Source of the DNA: an uncultured Bacilli bacterium
Lineage (GTDB): Bacteria > Bacillota_I > Bacilli_A > RF39 > UBA660
Direction of reading: 5' to 3'
NCBI GenBank assembly: GCA_934148875.1
Contig: CAKPDJ010000056.1
Coordinates: 1-8,598 of the forward strand
Length of the DNA stretch: 8,598 nt
Below, piece after piece: positions 1-6,950 of this stretch. Both the position numbers and the translations under genes were made by a program. Under the pieces are notes generated by a model, which was not told the DNA's origin, did not search any database, and saw only the letters and a list, made by a program, of their open reading frames with translations. Within the stretch, counting starts at the first letter, position 1; every line of letters starts with the position of its first letter.

Positions 1-22
1 GCATTCCCTTTTCCTTGAATGC
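1..22 (-). other. 5' leader hairpin and probable start codon of a gene leaving the window
   Basis: Read on the minus strand, GCATTC and GAATGC form a perfect 6-bp stem around a 10-base purine loop (AAGGAAAAGG). The loop contains a Shine-Dalgarno-like AAGGA, and the ATG at positions 4-2 lies inside the 3' arm, seven bases after AAGGA. The +1 predicted from the upstream promoter falls at about position 22, the first base of the stem. Only the start codon would lie in the window, so the product is unknown. The transcript could instead be a structured non-coding RNA. Confidence 0.4.
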
Positions 23-28
23 CCATTT

Positions 29-97
29 AATATACCATTACCTTCCTCTTCAGTCAAGTCTTTTTTTGAAAAAAAATTGCTTTTTTCGACTTTTTTT
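29..97 (-). promoter_or_regulatory. Strong sigma-A promoter with upstream phased A-tracts
   Basis: On the minus strand there is a -35 TTGACT (57-52), a 17-base spacer, an extended -10 TGG (37-35) and a -10 TATATT (34-29). Behind the -35 lie four homopolymer A or T tracts: 61-67, 69-76, 81-86 and 91-97. Their centres are about 42, 51, 62 and 72 bases upstream of the predicted +1, roughly one helical turn apart. That is the layout of an UP element or intrinsically bent DNA. The promoter fires leftward out of the window, away from the 529-residue protein gene. Confidence 0.65.
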
Positions 98-135
98 GTT
101 CTTACTGATTTTCTGATTATATTTTTTTAAATATC

Positions 136-173
136 AAAAAAAGAATGACACTTTATTATATGTTCATTCTTTT
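136..173 (-). terminator. Rho-independent terminator of the 529-aa membrane protein gene
   Basis: Starting 14 bases after the stop at 187, the minus strand has a perfect 10-bp stem, AAAAGAATGA (173-164) with TCATTCTTTT (148-139), around a 15-base loop. A run of T follows (142-136). The stem is AT-rich, as expected in this genome. The 98-135 stretch beyond it is T-rich and shows no gene. Confidence 0.7.
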
Positions 174-186
174 CATTTATACACAT

Positions 187-1776
187 TTATTTCAAACTGA
201 TGTTAATTATTTCTATAATGTCTTTGGTATCGCTATAGGTTATTTCGATAACGTCTCCAACTTTTAAAAATGGTAATACTTTTCTGTCGTTTTTTATTGA
301 CGTGTAATACTTTTGATTATCAGTATCAGTTATGTAAAAACAAGTTGTGCCATCAATATTTACTTGATTAATATATCCTACCTTAATATCTTTAGTATTT
401 AAATCTTTATTATTACTTCCTAACTCAACAGTATTTAAATAATTATCTGCAGCGGCTTTTATTCCTTTTGCACTATCAGTGATAACTACCTTTTGATAAT
501 CGGCTACATCTACAAAGGCATACATTTTTACTAAACCAGCTGCATCTTTTAATGATAGTAGATAAGTAGCTCTATTATTTAGATTAATTAATAATGGAAA
601 AGTTGATTCATAATTCATTTGTTGAACCTGACCCTTAGCACTATCCATAGCAGAATATTCTTCAGCACCAGGTACGGCATAAAAGTTGGTTTCTTTTGTT
701 CTCATATTAGTTAAGATAAATCCAATATTTGATTCATCTGTTGATACTGATGTAATTCCTGTATATAGATATACATCATCATTCATAGTCATATAATTAT
801 ATCCTTCTGTTGTTTGAACTACATTTTTTTGACCAAAAATTGCATTTAGGAACCCATCCTTATATTGTCCCCAATCATCTACTTGTTCAATAATTAAATT
901 AGCTGAATATACATGATCAACCCAGCTTGGTACTTCTCCTACTTTATATTCCTTAGAATTACCTGTTATTGGATCAACGATGATAACTGATTCAATTTCT
1001 TTCTTTAATCCTATAGCTGTATACTTTATAGTCGGAATTATCCAATAAGGATTACCATCGTTATCAATTTCAAAGTTTTTTTCACCAAAAATCTTAGTTG
1101 GATACTTAAATCTTAAGTGCCTATTCAAATCCTTTGAAAAAATAGCTGAAGGCATATACTTCATACCATTATCTAATTTTACTAAATTAGCTTCTCCAGT
1201 TACAGAGTTTACTGTAATATAACCTTTAACTCCATCCTTTTTATTAGATAAATATTTAAAGAAGCCATTATATTCTAGTGGTGTTACACGAACTATACTA
1301 TCCTTATAATTAATCTGTGTATATAAATCGGATACGTAGAATTGAGAAACTAGTTCTGGCATTTGTCCCATTACACGATCTCCTAGTTTCCTACTTGAAT
1401 CCTTATCTAATAACGGAATTCTATTAAAATCAACTGGAGATACATTTTTTGTAAATTCCTCATTTTCATTAATAGTTATTCTTTTAGAATAGCTTTTTGA
1501 ATGAAACATAGGTGACATAATAAAGTCAATTAAAATTATTCCCAATATAATAGCAAGAATCGTAATACCACTACCTATTAATATTTTAACTGAGCGAATT
1601 ATTCTTCCTCTTTCATCAATTGATAAACACAATAAAGTGATTGTATATATAATTAATAATAAAATTATATATACCCAAAAACCAAAACTATGAATATTAA
1701 TTGCTGGTAATGCAAAATAATAAATGATAAAACCTATTAATAATGTAACTAAGACACTTATTAAATTTCTTTTCAT
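187..1776 (-). CDS. Three-helix membrane protein with large beta-rich outer domain, function unknown
   Basis: I do not recognise a named family. The 529-aa protein has three hydrophobic segments at about residues 5-27, 33-53 and 66-87, then a soluble region from 90 to the end that probably lies outside the membrane. Two strand-turn-strand units, VNSVTGEANLVKL (189-201) and VDPITGNSKEYKVGEVPSWV (267-286), carry the aromatic and xTGxxxxx pattern seen in PepSY-like folds; this resemblance is by eye only. Residues 370-430 are well ordered (NYESTFPLLINLNN). Residues 465-526 form a short beta-rich tail that could be a small OB-like barrel (GYINQVNIDGTTCFYITD, then KVGDVIEITYSD). The start is set by GAGGTGA (1787-1781) four bases before the ATG. 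It is a single-gene transcript with its own promoter and terminator, divergent from the lipoprotein gene. A role in envelope assembly or regulation is possible but not shown. Confidence 0.85.
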   Translation of the reverse strand: MKRNLISVLVTLLIGFIIYYFALPAINIHSFGFWVYIILLLIIYTITLLCLSIDERGRIIRSVKILIGSGITILAIILGIILIDFIMSPMFHSKSYSKRITINENEEFTKNVSPVDFNRIPLLDKDSSRKLGDRVMGQMPELVSQFYVSDLYTQINYKDSIVRVTPLEYNGFFKYLSNKKDGVKGYITVNSVTGEANLVKLDNGMKYMPSAIFSKDLNRHLRFKYPTKIFGEKNFEIDNDGNPYWIIPTIKYTAIGLKKEIESVIIVDPITGNSKEYKVGEVPSWVDHVYSANLIIEQVDDWGQYKDGFLNAIFGQKNVVQTTEGYNYMTMNDDVYLYTGITSVSTDESNIGFILTNMRTKETNFYAVPGAEEYSAMDSAKGQVQQMNYESTFPLLINLNNRATYLLSLKDAAGLVKMYAFVDVADYQKVVITDSAKGIKAAADNYLNTVELGSNNKDLNTKDIKVGYINQVNIDGTTCFYITDTDNQKYYTSIKNDRKVLPFLKVGDVIEITYSDTKDIIEIINISLK

Positions 1777-1793
1777 ACTCTCACCTCAGTATT

Positions 1794-1802
1794 ATTATAA
1801 CA
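1794..1802 (-). promoter_or_regulatory. Extended -10 promoter of the 529-aa membrane protein gene
   Basis: The minus strand reads TGTTATAAT (1802-1794), a perfect extended -10 element with no recognisable -35, which such promoters can lack. The predicted +1 is about 1787, the first base of the GAGGTGA ribosome site. That would leave a leader of only about 11 bases. Either this is a near-minimal leader or the true promoter lies further upstream in the AT-rich divergent region. Confidence 0.45.
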
Positions 1803-1851
1803 TATGTTTTTGGAATAAATAGTCATATTAATATTAAACATTATACTTTTT

Positions 1852-1904
1852 TATAATAATAGTTTTAAAAATACGAAGAATATGATATTTTATAATAAAG
1901 GAGG
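1852..1904 (+). promoter_or_regulatory. Upstream region of the lipoprotein gene: candidate -10 and strong ribosome site
   Basis: AAAGGAGG at 1897-1904 is a near-perfect anti-16S match five bases before the ATG at 1910, and it fixes the start. An ATG at 1905 is followed at once by TGA in its own frame and is not used. TATAAT occurs at 1852-1857 (+1 near 1864, a plausible leader) and again at 1891-1896 (+1 would fall inside the ribosome site, so less likely). No good -35 accompanies either. The ribosome site is certain; the choice of promoter is weak. Confidence 0.45.
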
Positions 1905-1909
1905 ATGTT

Positions 1910-2446
1910 ATGAAAAAATTTATTTTTGCTGTTATTGTTGGATGTCTTTTTATCACTGGATGTGAAAATGTTACTAAAGGAAGGGCTAATAAGGAAAATG
2001 ATTATTTAGTCTATGAATATCATTATTATGATGAAGACTTTAATCATACAGAAGATTTTATTGTTAAATATGATAAAAATGGTAACTTTAAAGAATTAAA
2101 AACAATTACTCTTTATGATAAAGATAAACGTTCATGTAAGCAAGATGATTATACTGTAGAAAAATATCCTGATTTAGGATATAAAGGTGTTAGTGCTACT
2201 TGTACTTCTGATAGTAATGGTGTTAGTTATATTGCTACTATGACTGATGAATCTGTGCAAGACGGTTATCTAAGTGGTGAAAACGATGATTATCTTTTAC
2301 CTTTACAATATTTTTATGATGAATTATCAACTCAAGATAAGGCTGATGAGACATTTAAGGTTTTAATTGATTCATTCAAAGAAAATAATGTTAAAGAAGA
2401 TAGTAGAAACTATATCATTATCAAAGGACAAAAAGCCAGCTGGTAA
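1910..2446 (+). CDS. Small predicted lipoprotein, function unknown
   Basis: The 178-aa product starts with a classic lipoprotein signal: MKK, a hydrophobic stretch (residues 4-16) and the lipobox ITGC with the lipid-bearing Cys at 18. The mature protein would be tethered to the outer face of the membrane. The mature part is acidic and rich in Tyr and Asp (for example YEYHYYDEDF, 35-44), with alternating hydrophobic residues that suggest a small beta-sheet followed by a helix at about 140-158. Cys76 and Cys98 are the only other cysteines and could form a disulphide. I cannot place it in a family; small lipoproteins of the YehR/DUF1307 kind are similar in size and style, but I see no diagnostic motif. 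It is a single-gene unit, divergent from the membrane protein gene and ending at a hairpin terminator. Confidence 0.85.
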   Translation: MKKFIFAVIVGCLFITGCENVTKGRANKENDYLVYEYHYYDEDFNHTEDFIVKYDKNGNFKELKTITLYDKDKRSCKQDDYTVEKYPDLGYKGVSATCTSDSNGVSYIATMTDESVQDGYLSGENDDYLLPLQYFYDELSTQDKADETFKVLIDSFKENNVKEDSRNYIIIKGQKASW

Positions 2447-2464
2447 TATTGATTATCAAAAAAT

Positions 2465-2497
2465 AAAACTCCACTTCTAATTAGAAATGGGGTTTTT
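2465..2497. terminator. Bidirectional Rho-independent terminator between convergent genes
   Basis: Positions 2465-2478 pair with 2483-2496 over 14 positions, with one C-A mismatch and one G-U pair, around an AATT loop. The right arm ends in T5 (2493-2497) and serves the lipoprotein gene. The left arm begins with A4 (2465-2468), giving a T run to transcripts arriving from the decayed minus-strand gene. Confidence 0.8.
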
Positions 2498-2509
2498 GTA
2501 TGCCAATAA

Positions 2510-3268
2510 TTATTTATCTTCAATAATCCAATTAGCTTGATATTCTTTAATCACTCTTTTACAACGTATATCTATTAGGCTGATACAAAATTTATTTTTC
2601 TGCTTAGCCTGATCATTTAATTCTTTAAAATAAGGATTAAAATATAAATCTAAATAATAATTATAATATTTAGATATAAATTGGTTAATTAAAGTATAAT
2701 TCATAACTAGTAATGTTGTAATGATAGAATTACAATTTGATATTTCTTTATCATCAATATCTAAATAGAAATCCTGAGAATGTACAGTTGCATGAGTATA
2801 CTTGTTTAAAAACTCCCAAAACTCTAAACTTTCTTGCGATGGCGTTTTAACTAGTTTCCTAATTATATCCTTTTTTTAGCTAATTTGAGTTCCAGATTTC
2901 CATTTATTATATAATTCAGTATCGTTTGTTATTCCTAACATTTTGCCAATGACTAGGCTTTCATATACGTTACGAAATATAATTTTAGCACTACCAAGAA
3001 AACCTTGTTCTATTAACTTTATATAAGAAATTAATGATATTACATTTTTGTAGCATATTGATAGAATAATTTCTGTAAAATAATTACCTTTATAATCTAG
3101 AACAATAAAATTTAGACTAATTATTTCTATCTCATAATCAATAATCTATTTAAAATGATTAAGCATTTCTTGATATGTAGTATTTATTTCATTTGATAAT
3201 TTTTTTAACTCATTATCAAGTTCTATTAAAGATTTTCCTATTTTTTGTGCAACTTGTTCTGAAAACAT
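2510..3268 (-). pseudogene. Decayed single-frame gene of 252 codons with two internal stops
   Basis: Translating from the ATG at 3268, which has AGGAGA upstream (TTAGGAGAAGTTAAT before the ATG), gives one frame running to a TAA at 2512-2510. It is broken only by TAG at 3148-3146 (codon 41) and TAA at 2878-2876 (codon 131). Frame is kept across both, so these are point mutations, not shifts. The intact pieces are 40 codons (MFSEQVAQKIGKSLIELDNE and on), 89 codons and 121 codons. The last piece contains a 64-residue stretch starting at an internal Met (codon 189). Both sides of each stop read like real protein: GFLGSAKIIFRNVYESLVIG, then FWEFLNKYTHATVHSQDFYL. The predicted product is mostly helical and hydrophobic or aromatic. 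The pattern of an SAxxxxRNxxE helix followed later by a YTHATVHS motif faintly recalls DUF5677-like helical proteins; this is a guess. Promoter, ribosome site and terminator are still intact. Confidence 0.8.
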
Positions 3269-3286
3269 ATTAACTTCTCCTAACTA

Positions 3287-3321
3287 CAAGTAAAGACTTG
3301 GTATCAAGTATACCAAGTCTT
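3287..3321. promoter_or_regulatory. Operator-like dyad with four evenly phased half-sites
   Basis: A perfect 12-bp inverted repeat (3293-3304 with 3310-3321, 5-base centre CAAGT) covers the -10 and +1 of the decayed gene's promoter. Within and beside it the 5-mer CAAGT or its complement ACTTG recurs with exact 9-bp spacing: CAAGT at 3287, ACTTG at 3296, CAAGT at 3305 and CAAGT at 3314. There is no T-run on either side, so this looks more like a repressor binding site than a terminator. The repressor is not in the window, unless it was the decayed protein itself. Confidence 0.55.
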
Positions 3322-3334
3322 ATTTTAAAGTCAA
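3307..3334 (-). promoter_or_regulatory. Sigma-A promoter of the decayed gene
   Basis: Minus-strand -35 TTGACT (3334-3329), 16-base spacer, extended -10 TGG (3315-3313) and -10 TATACT (3312-3307). The predicted +1 near 3300 gives a 32-base leader to the ATG at 3268. The promoter sits between the end of the surface-protein gene and the decayed gene, so the latter was its own transcription unit. Confidence 0.65.
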
Positions 3335-3362
3335 TACTTATTTTTTCTTTCGAAATAACTTT

Positions 3363-6300
3363 CTATATTGATTTCTTTTTTGAATTAAATATTTCTTTTT
3401 TCTTATAAAATGCTGTTATTACAATTCCACCTAGTGATATTACTCCTAAGGTTATCCATAAAGTTATATCATCATATGTGCCTGGATTTTCTTCATTTCC
3501 ACTAGTTATACCTTGTAGTTTATCATCACTAATTTTTTTAGAAATTATGTATGTACTAAAGTGTGTTGTATCAAAACTAGCCATAAAATCATTGATTGTT
3601 ATTGGATGTTCTTCAATTTTACCATTATCATCAATGTAGTAAGCGTATAAATCGCCTGAATTTAAATCACTATTAGTTAGTGGAACATTAACATTAAAGT
3701 TTATTCCTTTGAAGTCTTTGATGTTACCAAGTAGGGTTGAATATAAATTAATATCAAATACCTCAGCATCTGTTATTCCTAATTTTTCTAATATTTGTTT
3801 GTATTCTTTTTCGTTTTTGTCCATTTTTTCGCTAGAAACGATTGTGTTAGTTGGATAAGTAGCATTATTGGAAGAAACGGTAACATTATTGTTAACATCT
3901 ACTGCTGTGAAAGTTGATTTTTGCATTTTACTAGAATCTTTAATAATCAAAAATTCAGCCTGTTTGTCTTTGAAATTAATATGATAACTGTTACCATCAT
4001 GACCTTCTAAATTCAAATCAACATAATCAAGTTCGCCAGGATTAACAGTACGACTATAGTTAACTGTAACACCAGAATCCTTACCTAAATAGTCATCTAT
4101 TCTTTTCTGTGCAGCTTTAATATAATCATCAATTGTATCTGGTGTATCATTTGGAATATAAATAACATGATACATGTTAGTTTCTATATAGTTATTAGTT
4201 GAACCATAAGCAATACCATCATAGAATAAAACTAATTTTCCAGACATTACACCTGCAAAATAGTCTCCTGCGCCACCTTCTGGTACATAGAAATAACTGA
4301 TATGCTTATCATTTATAGTATTATAGAATGAATCATATAATTGTTTAGAATTATAATTTTTAGAGAAGAATTCTGTTTCATCATTATAGTAAAAATCATT
4401 AATAAATTCTAAATCAACTAAATTTACTTTTAAATTAGCACTATCAATTGTTTGAATAGCTTTATCTATTATACTTTGATGTTCTTGATTACCATTTACG
4501 AATTCAACATTCATTGTATGTGATTCAAGGTCATTTAAAAATAATTGAGCTTTACCATTGTTGTAGTTAGTTAAATATGACCAGCTTTGTGTTTTACCCA
4601 TTAAGTATGCCATTGATAATCTAGTTATATAATCTTGATCATTTTTGTAAACGGCATTAAATTGGATTTTATCATTTGAAAATAGTTTATTAAACTCTGG
4701 ACTTTTACCATCTTTCAAATTTACTTTGGATGTATGGACTTCTATGTTGTTGCTGTCGTTTAATAATGCTATGGTACAAGTTTGTGTTGATTTATTACAA
4801 TTATTAATTGTACCTAATATCTTGTTAGTCTTATTAAATTTGTCTACCCACATTCTATTCCAAATATCTGTTGTCTCTCCAGCATATATATCAATACTTT
4901 CCTTTATTTTAGATGAATAGTAACTTGTAGGTTGTTTTTTAACTACAACATTATAATTGAAATCATGAGATTCATATTTGTTATTATTGTAATTATTCAA
5001 AGTTAATGTACATTTGATTTGATTGCAGTAATACATTAATGAATTCTCGGTATTTTCATTGTAATAACTATAAGTTAAATAATTAAGACCATTATCATCT
5101 TCCATTATGATATCAATGGTATTGTCAACATTAATATTAAATTCTTTTTTAAATTCATCTGTGATATTATTATCCAATTTAACATTAATTTTATGTATTT
5201 CTACTGTATTAAGTTCATCATCAAATAGACCAATATCACAAATTGAATAATCTTGATTACATCCAAGATTACTATATTTATATCCTAGTTTGCCATGAAT
5301 AGCCTCATTAATAGTATTATCATTCAGTTCATCAGCATTAACAGTAATGGTACTACCTACTTTTTTAAATTCTTCACTATAAGTTGTACTGTAGCCTATA
5401 AAACGTATACTTGCTTTATGAAATTGAATATCTAATATTTCATCATAATTATCTGTTTTTCTTTTTATAAAAGATAAAATAACATCATCAGTTCCATATA
5501 ATTGATTTTCACCAAAGTAATATGTATAATCACTTTCACTTTTAGTGTAACTAATACGATTAAAATAACTTTGATAGAAGTAAGTTTTATTTGATGGTGT
5601 CTCTGCTTTTATATCTATAAAATCACTATCATAATTTACTTTTGCAAATATATCTTTATCAATTGATGAATCTCTAACTATAGTTACTAAGTGTTTTTCT
5701 TTTATGGTTGTACTACCATTTTTGTATTCACAAAGTTTAATATATACTTTATTGTTTTTTACTTCACCATCAATAGAAAAGTAAGTAGTTCCTGCATAAT
5801 TAGTTAAATATGATGATAGTATACTACTAGTAATATCGGTATCAGATTTTATAGTAAGTGTTCCTGATGTTAATTTTTTGAACTCCTCACTATATGGTGT
5901 TTCTATATACTCAAATATAAAATCATTTATCTTTTTACTAGCTATTAAGGTTATTGATGAGTTGGTTTTATCAACTCTAGTTAGTACCTTTGAATAGCTG
6001 TCATATTTGTATGATATTGATGAACCAGAATCATAGACAGATAAATTGCTTATGTATCCTGCAATATAGTTGTTTTTTTCTGTTTCATTTTCAAACATAT
6101 CTTCAGCATAATTGATTTTAATATTATTATCAGCATCTACAAAAGTAAAATATGAGTTAACATCTCGATTAATGTTAATAGTAATATCATTATATTCAGC
6201 TAGCTTTTCATTTGTATATGTACCATTAGAGTTTTTATATCTGTATACTGCAAAACTACATTTACTTGTTTCATAATTACAACTAGTTAAGATTAAATTA

Positions 6301-6548
6301 ATATTTGAATTATCAGTTGGTGAATTAAAGTACTCTGAAGTATTATAACTATAAGCATAATTTGAAGCCGCTTGGAATAATCCAGATGTATCTGTAATTT
6401 CATAATCGGTGTTAATACTAATAGAACCTGAACTGAATAGATTATTAAATTCAGTTATGTAATCTTTTGCATTAGCATTAATTGGTACCACTAATAAATA
6501 TGTAAAAATCAATAGAAGCAAAGTTTTAAATTTTATTTTTTTTGACAT
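3363..6548 (-). CDS. Large repeat-containing cell-surface protein with C-terminal anchor
   Basis: The 1061-aa product has a Sec signal peptide (residues 1-27, cleavage after NANA) and a C-terminal anchor: hydrophobic span 1028-1048 and a basic tail KKKEIFNSKKKS. NPGTYD (1021-1026) sits just before the span, so the tail has the layout of a sortase sorting signal with an atypical motif. Between them are degenerate repeats opening with EFNNLFSSGSISIN (33), EEFKKLTSGTLTIK (221), EEFKKVGSTITVN (392), EFKKEFNINV (465) and EFNKLFSNDKIQF (618). CN-x5-C pairs occur at 90/97, 430/437 and 584/591, with a shorter CNQIKC at 508-513. Residues 700-830 are a different, mixed domain, and 928-1003 is a beta domain ending in FDTTHFSTYII, a sequence style common near the anchor of Firmicutes surface proteins. 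The ribosome site AAGGTGGGAG fixes the start; an ATG seven bases upstream is out of frame. Adhesion or surface interaction is likely but unproven. Confidence 0.85.
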   Translation of the reverse strand: MSKKIKFKTLLLLIFTYLLVVPINANAKDYITEFNNLFSSGSISINTDYEITDTSGLFQAASNYAYSYNTSEYFNSPTDNSNINLILTSCNYETSKCSFAVYRYKNSNGTYTNEKLAEYNDITININRDVNSYFTFVDADNNIKINYAEDMFENETEKNNYIAGYISNLSVYDSGSSISYKYDSYSKVLTRVDKTNSSITLIASKKINDFIFEYIETPYSEEFKKLTSGTLTIKSDTDITSSILSSYLTNYAGTTYFSIDGEVKNNKVYIKLCEYKNGSTTIKEKHLVTIVRDSSIDKDIFAKVNYDSDFIDIKAETPSNKTYFYQSYFNRISYTKSESDYTYYFGENQLYGTDDVILSFIKRKTDNYDEILDIQFHKASIRFIGYSTTYSEEFKKVGSTITVNADELNDNTINEAIHGKLGYKYSNLGCNQDYSICDIGLFDDELNTVEIHKINVKLDNNITDEFKKEFNINVDNTIDIIMEDDNGLNYLTYSYYNENTENSLMYYCNQIKCTLTLNNYNNNKYESHDFNYNVVVKKQPTSYYSSKIKESIDIYAGETTDIWNRMWVDKFNKTNKILGTINNCNKSTQTCTIALLNDSNNIEVHTSKVNLKDGKSPEFNKLFSNDKIQFNAVYKNDQDYITRLSMAYLMGKTQSWSYLTNYNNGKAQLFLNDLESHTMNVEFVNGNQEHQSIIDKAIQTIDSANLKVNLVDLEFINDFYYNDETEFFSKNYNSKQLYDSFYNTINDKHISYFYVPEGGAGDYFAGVMSGKLVLFYDGIAYGSTNNYIETNMYHVIYIPNDTPDTIDDYIKAAQKRIDDYLGKDSGVTVNYSRTVNPGELDYVDLNLEGHDGNSYHINFKDKQAEFLIIKDSSKMQKSTFTAVDVNNNVTVSSNNATYPTNTIVSSEKMDKNEKEYKQILEKLGITDAEVFDINLYSTLLGNIKDFKGINFNVNVPLTNSDLNSGDLYAYYIDDNGKIEEHPITINDFMASFDTTHFSTYIISKKISDDKLQGITSGNEENPGTYDDITLWITLGVISLGGIVITAFYKKKEIFNSKKKSI

Positions 6549-6575
6549 TTTTCATTCTCCCACCTTTGTTACCTT

Positions 6576-6619
6576 CATGATAACATATTTAGAGAAAAAA
6601 ATCTATATTACATGATAAC
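6576..6619 (-). repeat. Direct repeat overlapping a candidate promoter of the surface-protein gene
   Basis: The 9-mer CATGATAAC occurs at 6576-6584 and 6611-6619, 35 bp apart. On the minus strand each reads GTTATCATG and contains TATCAT, a one-mismatch -10. The copy nearer the gene has a TGT extension (TGTTATCAT), with a predicted +1 near 6570 and a 22-base leader. No convincing -35 is present. The pair could be two alternative -10 boxes or two operator sites. Confidence 0.35.
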
Positions 6620-6689
6620 TAATTTTATTAAAATTTTTTATAGTTTTATTGATGTGGTTTTTAATTCTTAATTTACATAATTTTTTTAC

Positions 6690-6712
6690 AAAAAAACAGC
6701 TATTTCTAGCTG
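6690..6712 (-). terminator. Rho-independent terminator with GAAA tetraloop
   Basis: On the minus strand CAGCTA, GAAA, TAGCTG (6712-6697) forms a perfect 6-bp stem closed by a GNRA-type loop, followed directly by T7 (6696-6690). It lies 155 bases downstream of the tRNA-Trp gene and upstream of the surface-protein gene. It should end the tRNA transcript before it enters that gene. Confidence 0.75.
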
Positions 6713-6725
6713 GCAATATTATTCA

Positions 6726-6831
6726 CTAATCTATGGCTTGATCAAGATTTTAGAAGGCAGTTTTCAAAAGAAATATTATAAATCCTTTTCAATCTTTTAG
6801 GCTACTATGTTATGTCCTTCTAATTAGATTA
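6726..6831 (-). ncRNA. Nested inverted repeats in the tRNA-Trp trailer, possible structured RNA
   Basis: This part of the gene-free stretch 6549-6867 holds two nested complementary pairs: TAATCTA (6727-6733) with TAGATTA (6825-6831), and inside them TTAGAAGG (6750-6757) with CCTTCTAA (6816-6823). Between the two left arms is a 10-bp palindrome CTTGATCAAG (6737-6746). The central 58 bases allow a further AAAAG/CTTTT pair (6766-6770 with 6785-6789). The terminator follows directly on the minus strand. I find no open frame with a ribosome site on either strand and recognise no known RNA family. In DNA this AT-rich, some pairing is expected by chance, so an RNA role is tentative. Confidence 0.3.
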
Positions 6832-6867
6832 TATTCAACCCCAAAAAAGTTGGAGTAAATTTACAAA

Positions 6868-6941
6868 TGGCAGGGGATGAGAGAATCGAACTCCCAACAG
6901 TGGTTTTGGAGACCATTATTATACCATTTAACTAATCCCCT
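6868..6941 (-). tRNA. tRNA-Trp (anticodon CCA)
   Basis: The 74-base gene folds as a complete cloverleaf: acceptor AGGGGAT/ATCCCCT, D-arm GTTA/TAAT with a loop carrying GG, anticodon loop CTCCAAA (anticodon CCA), and T-arm GGGAG/CTCTC with loop TTCGATT. The discriminator G and 3' CCA are encoded. The sequence closely follows the Bacillus tRNA-Trp. One A-C mismatch closes the anticodon stem at its outer end. It reads UGG codons, consistent with TGG for Trp in the genes here. Confidence 0.95.
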
Positions 6942-6950
6942 ATGTCTTGT

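Noticed and set aside
60..135. Second terminator or small gene in the T-rich stretch
   Set aside because: The AAGTC/GACTT pair encloses only homopolymer runs with no stable stem. The phased tracts are better explained as part of the leftward promoter.
2510..2704. Stand-alone 64-residue protein gene on the minus strand
   Set aside because: It has no ribosome site of its own, and its frame continues upstream without a break to codon 131 of the decayed gene, so it is a fragment.
2510..3268. Stop-codon readthrough or a reassigned genetic code in place of gene decay
   Set aside because: TAG ends the surface-protein gene and TAA ends other genes here, so both are real stops. Two different stop codons within one gene fit mutation better.
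3293..3321. Terminator of the surface-protein gene
   Set aside because: The stem is perfect, but neither side has a T-run, and it overlaps a good promoter's -10 and +1. A dual role cannot be excluded.
4726..4920. Short open frame on the plus strand inside the surface-protein gene
   Set aside because: It lies antisense within a well-supported gene, has no ribosome site and has a composition typical of a shadow frame.
6713..6867. Transcription attenuator or riboswitch leader of the surface-protein gene
   Set aside because: No sequence in the folded region pairs convincingly with the terminator stem to form an antiterminator, and the gene has closer candidate promoters.
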